Below are positions 33,445-42,277 of a stretch of DNA of 64,000 bases, piece by piece. Both the position numbers and the translations under genes were made by a program. Source of the stretch: BCD1 sp965230565 (GTDB lineage Bacteria > Bacteroidota > Bacteroidia > Chitinophagales > Saprospiraceae); assembly GCA_965230565.1 (NCBI GenBank), contig CBDDLH010000012.1:62001-126000 (forward strand), given 5' to 3'. The first letter of the stretch is position 1. Each line of letters opens with the position of its first letter. The notes beneath the pieces are model-generated. The model was not told the origin of the DNA. It searched no databases and saw only the letters and a list, made by a program, of their open reading frames with translations.

Positions 33445-36400
33445 TTAAGATTTAATAAAGCGACTAATTTGTCTATTTCCTTGTTGCCCCAAAACTTCAA
33501 GGAAATAGATCCCTGCCGTTAATCCGGAAACATCAACATTGGTGATTTCACCTTGAATATTTCCATTAAGTAATTGTTTACCTCGTAAATCAAAAATCCT
33601 GTAGGTTTTTCCCGCCTGAAGAAACTCTAATGACAAACTGGACTCAACCGGGTTAGGAAATATTTTCACCGCTTGGGCTTCTGGCGCTTTTTCTATGGAG
33701 TTTATACCTTCCCAAATAATTGGTGTTCTCCCACTTTCCAATTCCGCAGTACTGATCCACTTTTGTCTTAAAAATTCCGAAACCCCTTTCATTTCTTCGT
33801 TCGTTAATGCATGGTCATAGAAGAGCATTTCGCCAATTTTTCCTTCCCAATGCACATCGGTATAAAAAATATTAGCAGTGGATGGTGCAGTAAAAACTGA
33901 TCCAAGCACACAAAATTCCATCGGGTTAGCCGTACTCAACGGATCCACGACATTTCCATTCAGATACGTTGACCCGTTAAGCGTTGAGGCAGGAACATCA
34001 TTCGAATAAATCTGTGAAGCATCAGCATGCCGGGGAATATTGACAGACAACCCCTCCATTGGAGCAGTACCTTGCCAGGATAGAGCATTTTCTTCATAAA
34101 CCATCAATACAGTCTGATACCCGTTCACACCGTTTTCGATTCGCTGCAACCACAAAGTTGCCCAGTCAGCAATTCCAAGACCATTTTGATAATTGGATCG
34201 ATAAGCAAACCAGTTGTCCAGTGCCCAGTTATTGCCGGTAGGGAAATACCAATCCAGTATGGAACTGGTCTCCGGAGCCGGATCATCAATCGAACCATCT
34301 CCATCCAGATCTGAAGCATCCATTCGTAATAACAAGCCATCCACATCTTCCGGATCAAGAGCATCGGGATATTCTACCGTACTTCTGGCTGCCACAAAAA
34401 ACTCACCGGCTTGCATGCCAGGCTCAAAAGTAGTCCCGGTAAAAACTGGCGAACCGCAATCCTCAGTCTCGTACCATAAGTATTCGGTTTCAGGTAGGGG
34501 ATTTATAATACTGAAAACTCCCTCTACGGGACCTTCCACAGCAGGTGCCTCTGGCATAGTCACAGCAAATCCCCTACGATTGTTGCTCCATTGTCCTGAA
34601 CCAACCCCAGATCCGGTAACATAATAATTTCCGGCCTGAGGAGGTTGAAAATAAATTCCGGTTCCTAAAAGCTCCCCGCCATTTTCATCCGACAACCAAT
34701 AATAATCAAAAGCCGCGCCGGGATTTTCAATTCTTACTCCACAATTTTCATCTTTCACAACTACCAGTCCTGTAGCTGTGAATGCATCATAACCTCCCAC
34801 GTTTATATCAGATTCCTTACACGCAGCAGAAGCATCCGTTACTTCATAGCGATATTCGCCAGGGGGTAATTCCGTGCGGGTAAATAGCCCGTCAAACTCA
34901 GGTTTATAATCAAACGGCATGGAAGGATCAGCACCGATAAATTCCAATTCCTGTAACTGAATCTGATTTTCTCCGGCACTGGAAACCACAAATAACCTGC
35001 AGTACTTAAACTCCTGCGGGGAATTAATGGTAAAAACTCTTCGCTGAAACCGGTCAGGAAAATCCTCATTGGTCCGGGTATCCAAAACCGTCCAGTTTTC
35101 TCCGTCGTCAGAACCTTCCAGGCGCCAGTCTTCAGGGTCCCGGGCAGGGACATCATCTGCAGAAGTTATCGCATACCAGGCAACAGTTGTTGGTTCCATA
35201 AACTCATATCCCACCCAAGCATTTTCCGGGACGGCATGAAGCCATTTGGTTCCCAGATCATCATCAAATGCCATTGCAGGCAGATGATCCCAGGTGGTTC
35301 CACTGGCAATGATATGATCAGGATTTGCAGTGGTGAGATCAGCAGTGAGTCGGTCATACCATTTTATTTCATAATCCGGTATTCCTCCGGAAACATCTAC
35401 ATAAATGACTCCTGTATTAGATTCCATTTCAGAAGGAAAATACTGATGTGCAACCGTCATCACTTCAGGGGAAGAAACAAGATTGAATTCTTCGGTAACA
35501 CTGCAGCCATCCACACTTGCCGTGACCGAATAACTTCCGTCGGGCAGCCCGGTAAGCACAGGTCCACTCCCTCCGGTTGACCATTGGATGTCAAGACCCT
35601 GTAAATCATAATTTTCCGAATGAACAGACACTTCCCATCCGCCGTCATGCGCAGAACAAACCTCCAGGTCAAGCACGACATCCTGCCCGACAAAAACCTG
35701 TTCTTCTATTCCACACCCATTAGCGTCCACAATGGTGAATTCATGAATATCCGGAGCCAAACCAATGGCAGGGTTTCCTACCTCCTGACCTTTCAACCAG
35801 AATTCATAAGGAGCCAACCCTCCTGAAACGGCAAAATCAACCTGCCCATTTTGGTCACCCGAGCAATCGGCATTAACTACCGAAGTCAGGCTGTTCAGGT
35901 CATAAGTACTGACATCTTCCTGGTTTATTGTCCAGACATATTCCCGGTAAGGTTTTGGATAAAATTCGTGAAACTTTTCATCATAGCGAACCAGTTCGTT
36001 GGTATCAGTAACGGAAAAAACGAGTTCATACTGATCACAAGCTCCAAAAGTAACGTCAAGCGTTGTGGTATTTTCTGCAATCAGCTTCCCGTTGAGGAAC
36101 CACTCATATTTCTGGGTGTTTGGCTCCGGGGCGACTACATCAGCGGAGAAGGTAATAGTCTGGGCGCCTGTTACCGACAATTCCGGCGTTGAGGGCTGAG
36201 GGTTTTCAATTACATTGACATATTTGTATAAATAACAGATCACCCGTTGTATACATGGAGAACACAAATCATCACCATAACCTTCACCAAAACCTCCGGC
36301 TCCCATATAACAGCCTTTGGCTGTAGGACGATGACAACCAAAGTAGTTCGTCAATCCGCCTTCAAAGGCGCCGATCACATTTTCATACTCCCCGGTATAA

Positions 36401-37479
36401 GGTGTTGGTAGCGGCGTATCATCTGCTATCCATTTTCTCCATGGAATATCATCTTTTACCGTAAAACCTGTAGTATTACCCGTCTCAAAACACTGATTGC
36501 CGGACCATTCTCCACTAGAGGTATATTCATCCAGCAAACCCGGCATAGTATGTCCGAATTCGTGCAACAATGTCTCATAATCAGTGCCGTACATTTTTCC
36601 GTCACCGACTCTTGCTTCCCTGTTCAAACCGGCACCACCGCCACCGCCATATTTGGTCGTTGAGAACCAGGTTACCCAACCGGTTTCAGGATTGGCCCAT
36701 GGAAGGAAGATCTCATCCCGAAGATCTTTGATGATGCTAAAATGCCACCAATTGTGATCCCCGGGGGCATCCAGCCACCAGGCTGCATAAAGGTTGAAGA
36801 AATTCCTGTATTGAGCATAAGGCTGCCTGGCCAACGGATCGTTATAATCAAATGATGGTAAATAATTTACTTCCAGGCTGGCACGAAAATCAGCTGCATC
36901 GACAAAACTGTTATTGGGGTTGGCAGTGCCACGATTCTGAATGACAAAATTGATGCGATTGTCTTTGGATCCTGAATAGAGTAGTGTGTCAAATTCCTGA
37001 ACCGCAAGGATATCCTCTAAAGTCAAGCAGGAGCCATTATCCACCGTTGCCAAAGGGTCATAATTGTAGGCATTCTGATCGGTGCAGCCAGGAATTTCCG
37101 GGATACAATCTTCGGCATTGATTCCAAAGTATTCAACATCCCCAACACCTTCCAAAAGTTCAAAATTAAAGGATCCACCTTCCCATATCATGCTCACTGT
37201 CCCTCCGTTCCAACCATCTCCATAGCTGTCTGAAGCAGTAAAAACATAACACCCATCCATAAGGCATACTACTTCTGCAGTTTCGGTATCATTGTCCACA
37301 CCCTGGAAAGAAGCTACCAGATCACCATTAGTATCATGCAATTCCCAGCTCATTTCATATCCCCAGTTGCCGGTGGTTGAAGTAATGGCGACCTCATTGT
37401 AATCACATTGAGCCCAAATGATATTTGAAAAAGAAAAGAAAAACAGGAAAAGAAAAGGTGTAGAGATCTTCGTTGCCAT
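33445..37479 (-). CDS. Giant secreted M64-type metallopeptidase with T9SS sorting domain
   Basis: 1344 residues. Signal peptide (F-S-N-I-I-W-A-Q), a beta-sandwich module, a calcium-loop-like stretch, then a zinc peptidase resembling IgA peptidase family M64: L-L-H-E-F-G-H (His306, Glu307, His310) followed by P-G-L-L-D-E-Y. After it come PKD-like or SprB-like repeats, a discoidin (F5/8 type C) domain near 720-840 (G-T-K-W-L-H and W-R-L-E-G-S-D-D-G), a LamG-like region around 1080-1250 and a T9SS type A C-terminal signal (V-K-I-F-P-N-P to the end). It is probably a surface-exposed or secreted adhesive protease. Start is the only good signal-peptide ATG. Confidence 0.85.
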   Translation of the reverse strand: MATKISTPFLFLFFFSFSNIIWAQCDYNEVAITSTTGNWGYEMSWELHDTNGDLVASFQGVDNDTETAEVVCLMDGCYVFTASDSYGDGWNGGTVSMIWEGGSFNFELLEGVGDVEYFGINAEDCIPEIPGCTDQNAYNYDPLATVDNGSCLTLEDILAVQEFDTLLYSGSKDNRINFVIQNRGTANPNNSFVDAADFRASLEVNYLPSFDYNDPLARQPYAQYRNFFNLYAAWWLDAPGDHNWWHFSIIKDLRDEIFLPWANPETGWVTWFSTTKYGGGGGAGLNREARVGDGKMYGTDYETLLHEFGHTMPGLLDEYTSSGEWSGNQCFETGNTTGFTVKDDIPWRKWIADDTPLPTPYTGEYENVIGAFEGGLTNYFGCHRPTAKGCYMGAGGFGEGYGDDLCSPCIQRVICYLYKYVNVIENPQPSTPELSVTGAQTITFSADVVAPEPNTQKYEWFLNGKLIAENTTTLDVTFGACDQYELVFSVTDTNELVRYDEKFHEFYPKPYREYVWTINQEDVSTYDLNSLTSVVNADCSGDQNGQVDFAVSGGLAPYEFWLKGQEVGNPAIGLAPDIHEFTIVDANGCGIEEQVFVGQDVVLDLEVCSAHDGGWEVSVHSENYDLQGLDIQWSTGGSGPVLTGLPDGSYSVTASVDGCSVTEEFNLVSSPEVMTVAHQYFPSEMESNTGVIYVDVSGGIPDYEIKWYDRLTADLTTANPDHIIASGTTWDHLPAMAFDDDLGTKWLHAVPENAWVGYEFMEPTTVAWYAITSADDVPARDPEDWRLEGSDDGENWTVLDTRTNEDFPDRFQRRVFTINSPQEFKYCRLFVVSSAGENQIQLQELEFIGADPSMPFDYKPEFDGLFTRTELPPGEYRYEVTDASAACKESDINVGGYDAFTATGLVVVKDENCGVRIENPGAAFDYYWLSDENGGELLGTGIYFQPPQAGNYYVTGSGVGSGQWSNNRRGFAVTMPEAPAVEGPVEGVFSIINPLPETEYLWYETEDCGSPVFTGTTFEPGMQAGEFFVAARSTVEYPDALDPEDVDGLLLRMDASDLDGDGSIDDPAPETSSILDWYFPTGNNWALDNWFAYRSNYQNGLGIADWATLWLQRIENGVNGYQTVLMVYEENALSWQGTAPMEGLSVNIPRHADASQIYSNDVPASTLNGSTYLNGNVVDPLSTANPMEFCVLGSVFTAPSTANIFYTDVHWEGKIGEMLFYDHALTNEEMKGVSEFLRQKWISTAELESGRTPIIWEGINSIEKAPEAQAVKIFPNPVESSLSLEFLQAGKTYRIFDLRGKQLLNGNIQGEITNVDVSGLTAGIYFLEVLGQQGNRQISRFIKS

Positions 37480-37890
37480 ACTAATACAGATTGGTTAAAA
37501 ACCAAATATAGGGCAATTGATTTGAATGACCATTGTTAGAGAAAAACTCAAAAGCAAATTTTCAGATCACAAATGCTCGGAGAATGAATAAGGTAGTTTT
37601 CAACCATTATTTTTATTTTGAGGCCGCCCCGACGGATTTTATCATAGACATTAATATCTTCCCATTGGGAACCTATTTCTTCCGTACCGGGAATGGTGTT
37701 AAAAAAGCTTTTAAAAAATAAAGAAAATCTTATTTTTCGACTATCCCCCACCAAAGGAGGGGGCTTTCCGCCGAAAAATTTGGCTAATGCCAAACCAGAT
37801 TTTCAAACAATATCAAACGGCGCAGCCATCAAACATGACCACCCCCGAAGGAGGTGGTTTTAAACGGGCGAAGCCCACAATAAATTTTTG
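37480..37890. other. 411-base gap with two G/C-rich hairpins
   Basis: No gene. A hairpin CCCCC...GGGGG is near 37744-37763 and ACCACCCCCGAAGGAGGTGGT is near 37839-37859, joined by CCGCCG / CGGCGCAGCC and GGGCGAAGCCC phrases. The whole 37740-37880 block looks like one composite dispersed element placed directly before the DUF429 start. Confidence 0.5.
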
Positions 37891-38610
37891 ATGTCCTATG
37901 CAGGCATAGACGGATGCAAGAAAGGCTGGCTGATGGTCAAACATGAGCAGGGTGAATTCAGCTATGGCGTTTATGAAAATATGGAAGATTTAGCCCATGA
38001 CAACCCGGATCTGGCCAGAGCCTTTATCGATATCCCGATAGGATTGAGTTCAAAAGGCTTTATGAGAACAATTGATGCGGCCATACGAAGAGAACTGCCC
38101 GGACGGTCATCAACTGTTTTTAATCCGCCCTGTCGGGAAGCTTTACAGTTTGATGATTACGAGAAGGCTAAAAAAGAAAACATAAGGATAGAAGGCAAAG
38201 GCATTTCCAAACAGGCTTTTTTCATCAGCAAAAAGATCAGGGAAGTCGACGATTTCCTTTCTAAAAAAAATGAGTCAATTAGTTTTTTCGAAAGCCATCC
38301 TGAGCTGTGTTTTAAGTACCTTAACCCTGCAAAAAAGGTTTTGCTTAGCAAAAAATCAACAGCGGAAGGGGCCGAAGAACGTTTGACGATATTAAAACAA
38401 TACGATCGGAACATTTCCAGCCTTTACCGGGAAATTCTACACAACACCAAAAGGTCCAATGTGAAAAAAGATGATATTCTTGATGCGATCTGTTTATGCA
38501 TTGCGAACCGACTTTCTGAAAAGGACAAGTACTCTTTGCTCAAAGACAAAAACTTCACTGACCTATCCGGGCTTGAGATCAAAATCGCCTTTCATGATGT
38601 TTCCAAATAA
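37891..38610 (+). CDS. DUF429 RNase H-fold predicted nuclease
   Basis: 239 residues from ATG 37891 (a TTG three bases upstream is ignored). DUF429 motifs: I-D-G-C-K-K-G-W-L at the start, F-I-D-I-P-I-G-L with the acidic residue, P-G-R-S-S-T-V-F-N-P-P, G-K-G-I-S-K-Q-A-F-F-I, K-I-R-E-V-D-D-F and E-S-H-P-E-L-C-F, ending with D-D-I-L-D-A-I-C-L. The fold is RNase H-like; the substrate is unknown. It is followed 17 bases later by a DUF2177 gene. Confidence 0.88.
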   Translation: MSYAGIDGCKKGWLMVKHEQGEFSYGVYENMEDLAHDNPDLARAFIDIPIGLSSKGFMRTIDAAIRRELPGRSSTVFNPPCREALQFDDYEKAKKENIRIEGKGISKQAFFISKKIREVDDFLSKKNESISFFESHPELCFKYLNPAKKVLLSKKSTAEGAEERLTILKQYDRNISSLYREILHNTKRSNVKKDDILDAICLCIANRLSEKDKYSLLKDKNFTDLSGLEIKIAFHDVSK

Positions 38611-38627
38611 AAAGAAATTGCAGAACC

Positions 38628-39038
38628 ATGGAAAACATCATCAAATACATCCTTGCTTATTCGCTCACAGCTATCGTCTTTTTTGCAGTGGATATTTTAT
38701 GGCTGGGCTTCCTGGCCAAGGATATTTACAATAAGTATTTAGGTGATTTAATGGCAGATAAGGTCAACTGGACGGCAGCCATTATTTTCTACCTGATCTT
38801 CATCATAGGTATTTCCGTTTTTGCTATTTACCCGGCTGTAGACAAAAACTCGGTTGGACAAGCAATACTTCTTGGAGCGCTATTCGGATTTTTCACCTAT
38901 GCCACCTATGACCTTACCAATCTGGCTACGTTAAAAGGATGGCCGCTCAATATTGTTTTGATCGATATTACCTGGGGAATTGTCCTGACCGCCATAGTCA
39001 GTACGGCAGGTTTTTACATTACAAAATGGATCCAATGA
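38628..39038 (+). CDS. DUF2177 membrane protein
   Basis: 136 residues with four membrane spans. F-F-A-V-D-I-L-W-L-G-F-L-A-K-D-I-Y near the start and T-Y-A-T-Y-D-L-T-N-L-A-T-L-K-G-W-P near 90-106 are the DUF2177 signature, followed by I-D-I-T-W-G. Function is unknown. The stop is one base before the ATG of the DUF1295 gene. DUF2177 and DUF1295 genes are often neighbours, so the pair probably acts in the same membrane lipid or sterol-like reduction process (inference). Confidence 0.9.
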   Translation: MENIIKYILAYSLTAIVFFAVDILWLGFLAKDIYNKYLGDLMADKVNWTAAIIFYLIFIIGISVFAIYPAVDKNSVGQAILLGALFGFFTYATYDLTNLATLKGWPLNIVLIDITWGIVLTAIVSTAGFYITKWIQ

Positions 39039-39039
39039 T

Positions 39040-39813
39040 ATGTTTGAGTTAATCTGGCAATCGGCATTAATTATTTTTATTTACGCCACTACCTGGTACA
39101 TCATTTCCCTTATTGTCAAAAGGAATGACATAGCGGATATAGCCTGGGGATTGGGTTATTTACTATTGTGCGGTTTCTATTTTATATCCGGACATAATCA
39201 TCCCAGGGAACTATTGATCTATGCACTCATTACTATTTGGGGATTAAGATTGGCCATTTATATTTTCGGAAGGACAAGGGGCAAAAAAGAAGATTTTCGT
39301 TATCTGCAATGGCGAAAGGATTGGGGAAAAACCTTCTACTGGAGATCCTATTTGCAGGTTTATTTACTCCAGGGATTTTTCCTTTTGATGATCATATCTC
39401 CGGTGATGATTGCCAGTTATTACGAACAACCTGATCTCCATTGGCTCGACTATTTGGGAGCCATCATATGGTTGATAGGGTTCTCTTTCGAAACGGTGGG
39501 AGATTACCAAATGTCCAGGTTCAAAAAGGATCCGGGAAATAAAGGTAAAATGTTGCAAACAGGACTCTGGCGATATACACGACACCCGAATTATTTTGGA
39601 GAGGTTTTGCTTTGGTGGGGAATATTCCTGATTGCAGTAAACTCGCCAAATGGTATTTTCGGAATTATAGGTCCTTTAACCATTTCCTGGCTGATTCTTT
39701 CGGTTTCCGGCGTCCCGATGCTGGAAAAGAAGTATGAAGGCAATCCTGAATTTGAAGATTATAAAAAACGGACGAGCAGGTTTTTTCCTTTGCCGCCAAA
39801 ACAGAAAAATTGA
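39040..39813 (+). CDS. DUF1295 steroid-5-alpha-reductase-like membrane protein
   Basis: 257 residues, six or seven spans. Signature: D-I-A-W-G-L-G-Y, then F-K-K-D-P-G-N-K-G-K-M-L-Q-T-G-L-W-R-Y-T-R-H-P-N-Y-F-G-E (split here for length), W-W-G-I and the C-terminal M-L-E-K-K-Y. This is the NADPH-dependent reductase superfamily that includes ICMT and steroid 5-alpha reductase. It is coupled to the DUF2177 gene and ends in a strong bidirectional terminator. A decayed copy of its last 65 bases lies 1.2 kb downstream at 40965. Confidence 0.9.
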   Translation: MFELIWQSALIIFIYATTWYIISLIVKRNDIADIAWGLGYLLLCGFYFISGHNHPRELLIYALITIWGLRLAIYIFGRTRGKKEDFRYLQWRKDWGKTFYWRSYLQVYLLQGFFLLMIISPVMIASYYEQPDLHWLDYLGAIIWLIGFSFETVGDYQMSRFKKDPGNKGKMLQTGLWRYTRHPNYFGEVLLWWGIFLIAVNSPNGIFGIIGPLTISWLILSVSGVPMLEKKYEGNPEFEDYKKRTSRFFPLPPKQKN

Positions 39814-39835
39814 TTTTATTGGGACAGAAAATTAA

Positions 39836-39888
39836 GAAAAAGAACGTTCCTTTAACTGGTCTGGCCAATATCAGGAACGTTCTTTTTC
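39836..39888. terminator. Bidirectional intrinsic terminator
   Basis: Perfect 16-base arms GAAAAAGAACGTTCCT and AGGAACGTTCTTTTTC (39836-39851, 39873-39888). A-run and T-run arms make it work for the DUF1295 operon and for the convergent gene at 39918. Confidence 0.85.
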
Positions 39889-39917
39889 AATAAAATAAGC
39901 TGTAAACTTTTTAAGAT

Positions 39918-40661
39918 TTAATCATCACCACCTCCAGCCATCAAATCTCTGAGAATCATACGCCACTCATCTTCTCTTCCTACTACAGCTTTATCAAAGT
40001 CTTCCCTAAATTGATCCCAGGCATCGGCTCCATGTACTTTTTTGAACGTTTCTTCAAATCCAGGCAGGGAATCATCATCCAGTTCTGCCCAGTTTTTATA
40101 CCATGTAACCGTAGCCCAATCTCTGCCATCTCTGTGCTGAAATTGTTTTCTGTACATACTACGAGGTCTTTTACTTCCTGTGGCCTTGATCGTTTCGACA
40201 ATTTGTTTCTGAACTTTTCTGAACAAACCATTATCTGCTACTTCAAAAAACCGAACACGGCTTAAATCCATCTGGGTGTCATCATCAACTTCAGGATCGT
40301 AAGTCAGGTCTTCATCTAAAACCCAGTATTCAGCCCCACCCATTTTTTTTGCGTGCGACATAACTGAAGACCAATCCAAACCGTGTTCCATACTGCTTGG
40401 GCGGTCATCGTTTTGAGTAAAAGTCATAGGCCCCATGGCAAATAGAAGATCTCCTGTACGTGGCCCATTTAATATAGAAAAGACAAAATTGTAATAAGGT
40501 GCTTTTGCATGAAACAACTTATTATGTTCTGCTATCTCTTCCATTAATGCCATCTGATGACCAGGCTTCGGGGTTAAGTAGTGCGTTTCAAACATTGCAT
40601 AATCCTGTGCAACCAAGAGCGTAGTGAAGGCTAAAAAAACAAGAACGAGTAATTTTCTCAT
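39918..40661 (-). CDS. Secreted protein of unknown function
   Basis: 247 residues with a signal peptide (cleavage after L-L-V-A-Q). The mature part is mixed alpha/beta: E-T-H-Y-L-T-P-K-P-G-H near 25-35 and W-Y-K-N-W-A-E-L-D-D near 185 suggest two ferredoxin-like halves of the kind seen in NIPSNAP/antibiotic-monooxygenase-type (Dabb) proteins, but I cannot confirm that. It ends with the acidic G-G-G-D-D. It lies between the DUF1295 gene and a duplicated fragment of that same gene, so it may have arrived with a local rearrangement. Confidence 0.6.
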   Translation of the reverse strand: MRKLLVLVFLAFTTLLVAQDYAMFETHYLTPKPGHQMALMEEIAEHNKLFHAKAPYYNFVFSILNGPRTGDLLFAMGPMTFTQNDDRPSSMEHGLDWSSVMSHAKKMGGAEYWVLDEDLTYDPEVDDDTQMDLSRVRFFEVADNGLFRKVQKQIVETIKATGSKRPRSMYRKQFQHRDGRDWATVTWYKNWAELDDDSLPGFEETFKKVHGADAWDQFREDFDKAVVGREDEWRMILRDLMAGGGDD

Positions 40662-40964
40662 GATCAGATAAGTTTTGATTAGTGAACAATATCTTTATCA
40701 GACAGAGCTTCTGAACAGCTGAACAAAACCTAAAACTTATGGGAGGAAAAAAGGGAATGAGCAGGTAAAGAAAAACATTCTTCCTGATCTCCCCGTGGCG
40801 AATACAATCTTACATTTCCAGAGGGAAGCAATTGTCTATATGTATTATATCAACAACAATGTCAAAACCGAGATAATACAAAATTCAGGAATTATGCATT
40901 ACCCCGAAAGCGTATAAATACGTGTTTTTCGTTAACAATTAGTGGTATTTGCTTAATCACTGAG

Positions 40965-41028
40965 AGGGCAAACCTGAATTTGAAGATTACAAAAAACGGA
41001 CGAGCAGGTTTTTCCTTTACCTCCAAAG
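40965..41028 (+). pseudogene. Duplicated 3' fragment of the DUF1295 gene
   Basis: 64 bases align with 39739-39803 at roughly 90 percent identity (by eye: four to five substitutions and one deleted T). The piece encodes the E-F-E-D-Y-K-K-R-T-S-R-F-F part of the C-terminus, but the lost T shifts the frame. Confidence 0.8.
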
Positions 41029-41032
41029 CGGT

Positions 41033-41073
41033 AAAAAAAAGTTTGGGAACCCTTTTGACAAAAGGCTCCCAAA
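41033..41073 (-). terminator. Leftward intrinsic terminator
   Basis: Arms from TTTGGGAACC-CTTTT and AAAAG-GCTCCCAAA pair over 14-15 bp with one mismatch and loop GAC; eight A at 41033-41040 read as T-run on the minus strand. It terminates the remnant gene at 41100. Confidence 0.75.
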
Positions 41074-41099
41074 TTCATAAAGATTAAATTCTAACCTGT

Positions 41100-41507
41100 C
41101 TATTTTTTATTTTCAAGCTCTTTCAAAATCCTGATCCCGTTAGCATTGGATGGATCTACCTCGACTGACTTTTTATAAAACTTAATGGCTAATTCTTTAT
41201 TACCGTCAGCCAAATAGGCTTCCCCGAGACTATCATAGACATTACCTGATTCAGGAAATGCCTCGACGTTCAACTTAAAAGCTTCGATGGCTTCTTTTAT
41301 CATTCCGGATTGCAATAACTGATAACCAACAGTATTCATTTCACCCTCATTGAGTTGATATTCCTCAGAGGTTTTCATTTTTTCAAATTGCTTAAGTCCT
41401 TCGTCAATTCCCTCATCCATAACCACTCCAAGGAAAGTTTGTGCCACAGATTTTTTGGGCATATCAAAGGGCTGGTCGTAAAGAATATTAAGGATAGACA
41501 TGGTCAT
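41100..41507 (-). pseudogene. C-terminal TPR remnant of a serine-hydrolase gene
   Basis: 135 residues with two tetratricopeptide repeats (G-Y-Q-L-L-Q-S-G-M-I-K-E-A-I-E-A-F and Y-D-S-L-G-E-A-Y-L-A-D-G-N). The first 30 residues (I-L-N-I-L-Y-D-Q-P-F-D-M-P-K-K-S) match the linker that follows the beta-lactamase-like domain in large Bacteroidota serine hydrolases with a C-terminal TPR. The open frame continues upstream only to about 41620, with S-G-G-D-S-S-L-N-Q just before the first ATG, and no S-x-x-K motif is present. I therefore read it as a truncated tail whose catalytic domain is gone; it may still be translated. Confidence 0.6.
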
Positions 41508-41678
41508 CTGGTTAAGGCTTGAATCCCCTCCGGAAGAGAAGTGTTTTATTCCATTTTGGTGTATTCCCGGACTTTTTATTTTTTCTTTCTTTGGAAAAAG
41601 AAATGTCTTACGCTATTCAACCAAAATCCCCAAAAGAGGTTATAACCCTTACAGACCAAACAAAAACACAACAACTTT

Positions 41679-41963
41679 ATGCAAGTGAATCTCACCGAAA
41701 GAGATCTCGACCGGATCATAGAAATGGCCTGGGAGGACCGGACACCCTTTGAGGCCATTGAATTTCAATTCGGCTTGAGTGAGAAGGAAGTCATTCAATT
41801 AATGCGAAAAAACCTGAAAGCCAAAAGTTTCAGGATGTGGCGAAAGCGTGTCCACAGCGGAGTAAGTCAAAAACACCGGCAAAAGCGCAATCCTGAGATC
41901 ACTCGTTTCAAATGTTCCCGCCAGAAGCAAATCAGCCATAATAAAATCTCCAAAAGAAAATGA
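41679..41963 (+). CDS. TIGR03643-family small basic protein
   Basis: 94 residues. The motif D-R-I-I-E-M-A-W-E-D-R-T-P-F-E-A-I then Q-F-G-L-S-E-K-E-V-I and L-M-R-K-N-L-K-A-K-S-F-R-M-W-R-K-R-V-H is diagnostic of TIGR03643, a small helix-turn-helix-like family that co-occurs with photolyase/cryptochrome genes. Its function is undetermined. The C-terminal 25 residues are very basic. Its TGA overlaps the ATG of the truncated photolyase-like gene (ATGA), so the two were translationally coupled. Confidence 0.85.
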   Translation: MQVNLTERDLDRIIEMAWEDRTPFEAIEFQFGLSEKEVIQLMRKNLKAKSFRMWRKRVHSGVSQKHRQKRNPEITRFKCSRQKQISHNKISKRK

Positions 41964-42196
41964 TTGCTACTGCCTGGAAGGACATCATCGAAAAGGTAGA
42001 CGACATCTCACCCATTCAATATGGCCGAAACCGCAATTTCATCGATGGAGATGTGACACGTTTATCCCCCTATATTTCGAGAGGTGTAATCTCCACCAAA
42101 TTCGTTTTTAATCAGTTAATAGCCAAAGGTATTGCCCCTGGGGAAATGGAAAAGAAACGCATCCTACAAACGCACACCAGAAATAAAAGATCCTGA
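41960..42196 (+). pseudogene. Truncated FAD-binding photolyase-domain gene
   Basis: 78 residues. The first 60 (I-S-P-I-Q-Y-G-R-N-R-N-F-I-D-G-D-V-T-R-L, then S-P-Y-I-S-R-G-V-I-S-T) are the opening of the photolyase FAD-binding domain protein that normally continues for several hundred residues with the E-K-F-I-Q-E-L-A-W-R-D block. Here the match stops at G-E-M-E-K and 14 unrelated residues lead to a stop. The rest is absent, and the acetolactate-decarboxylase-like gene begins 82 bases later. This is best explained by a deletion or insertion that removed the domain. Confidence 0.8.
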
Positions 42197-42277
42197 AATG
42201 TATCTGACAAAAAAAGACAGAATATGACTAAATTCGTCGCTCTGAATTTTCCTTATTGTTTATCAAAAATCATAATT

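Larger units (their letters stand above)
40662..41099. other. 438-base gap containing a gene remnant and a terminator
   Basis: Leader and promoter of the leftward secreted-protein gene, then about 200 AT-rich bases without coding pattern, a duplicated DUF1295 3' fragment (40965-41028) and a hairpin terminator (41033-41073). Confidence 0.5.
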
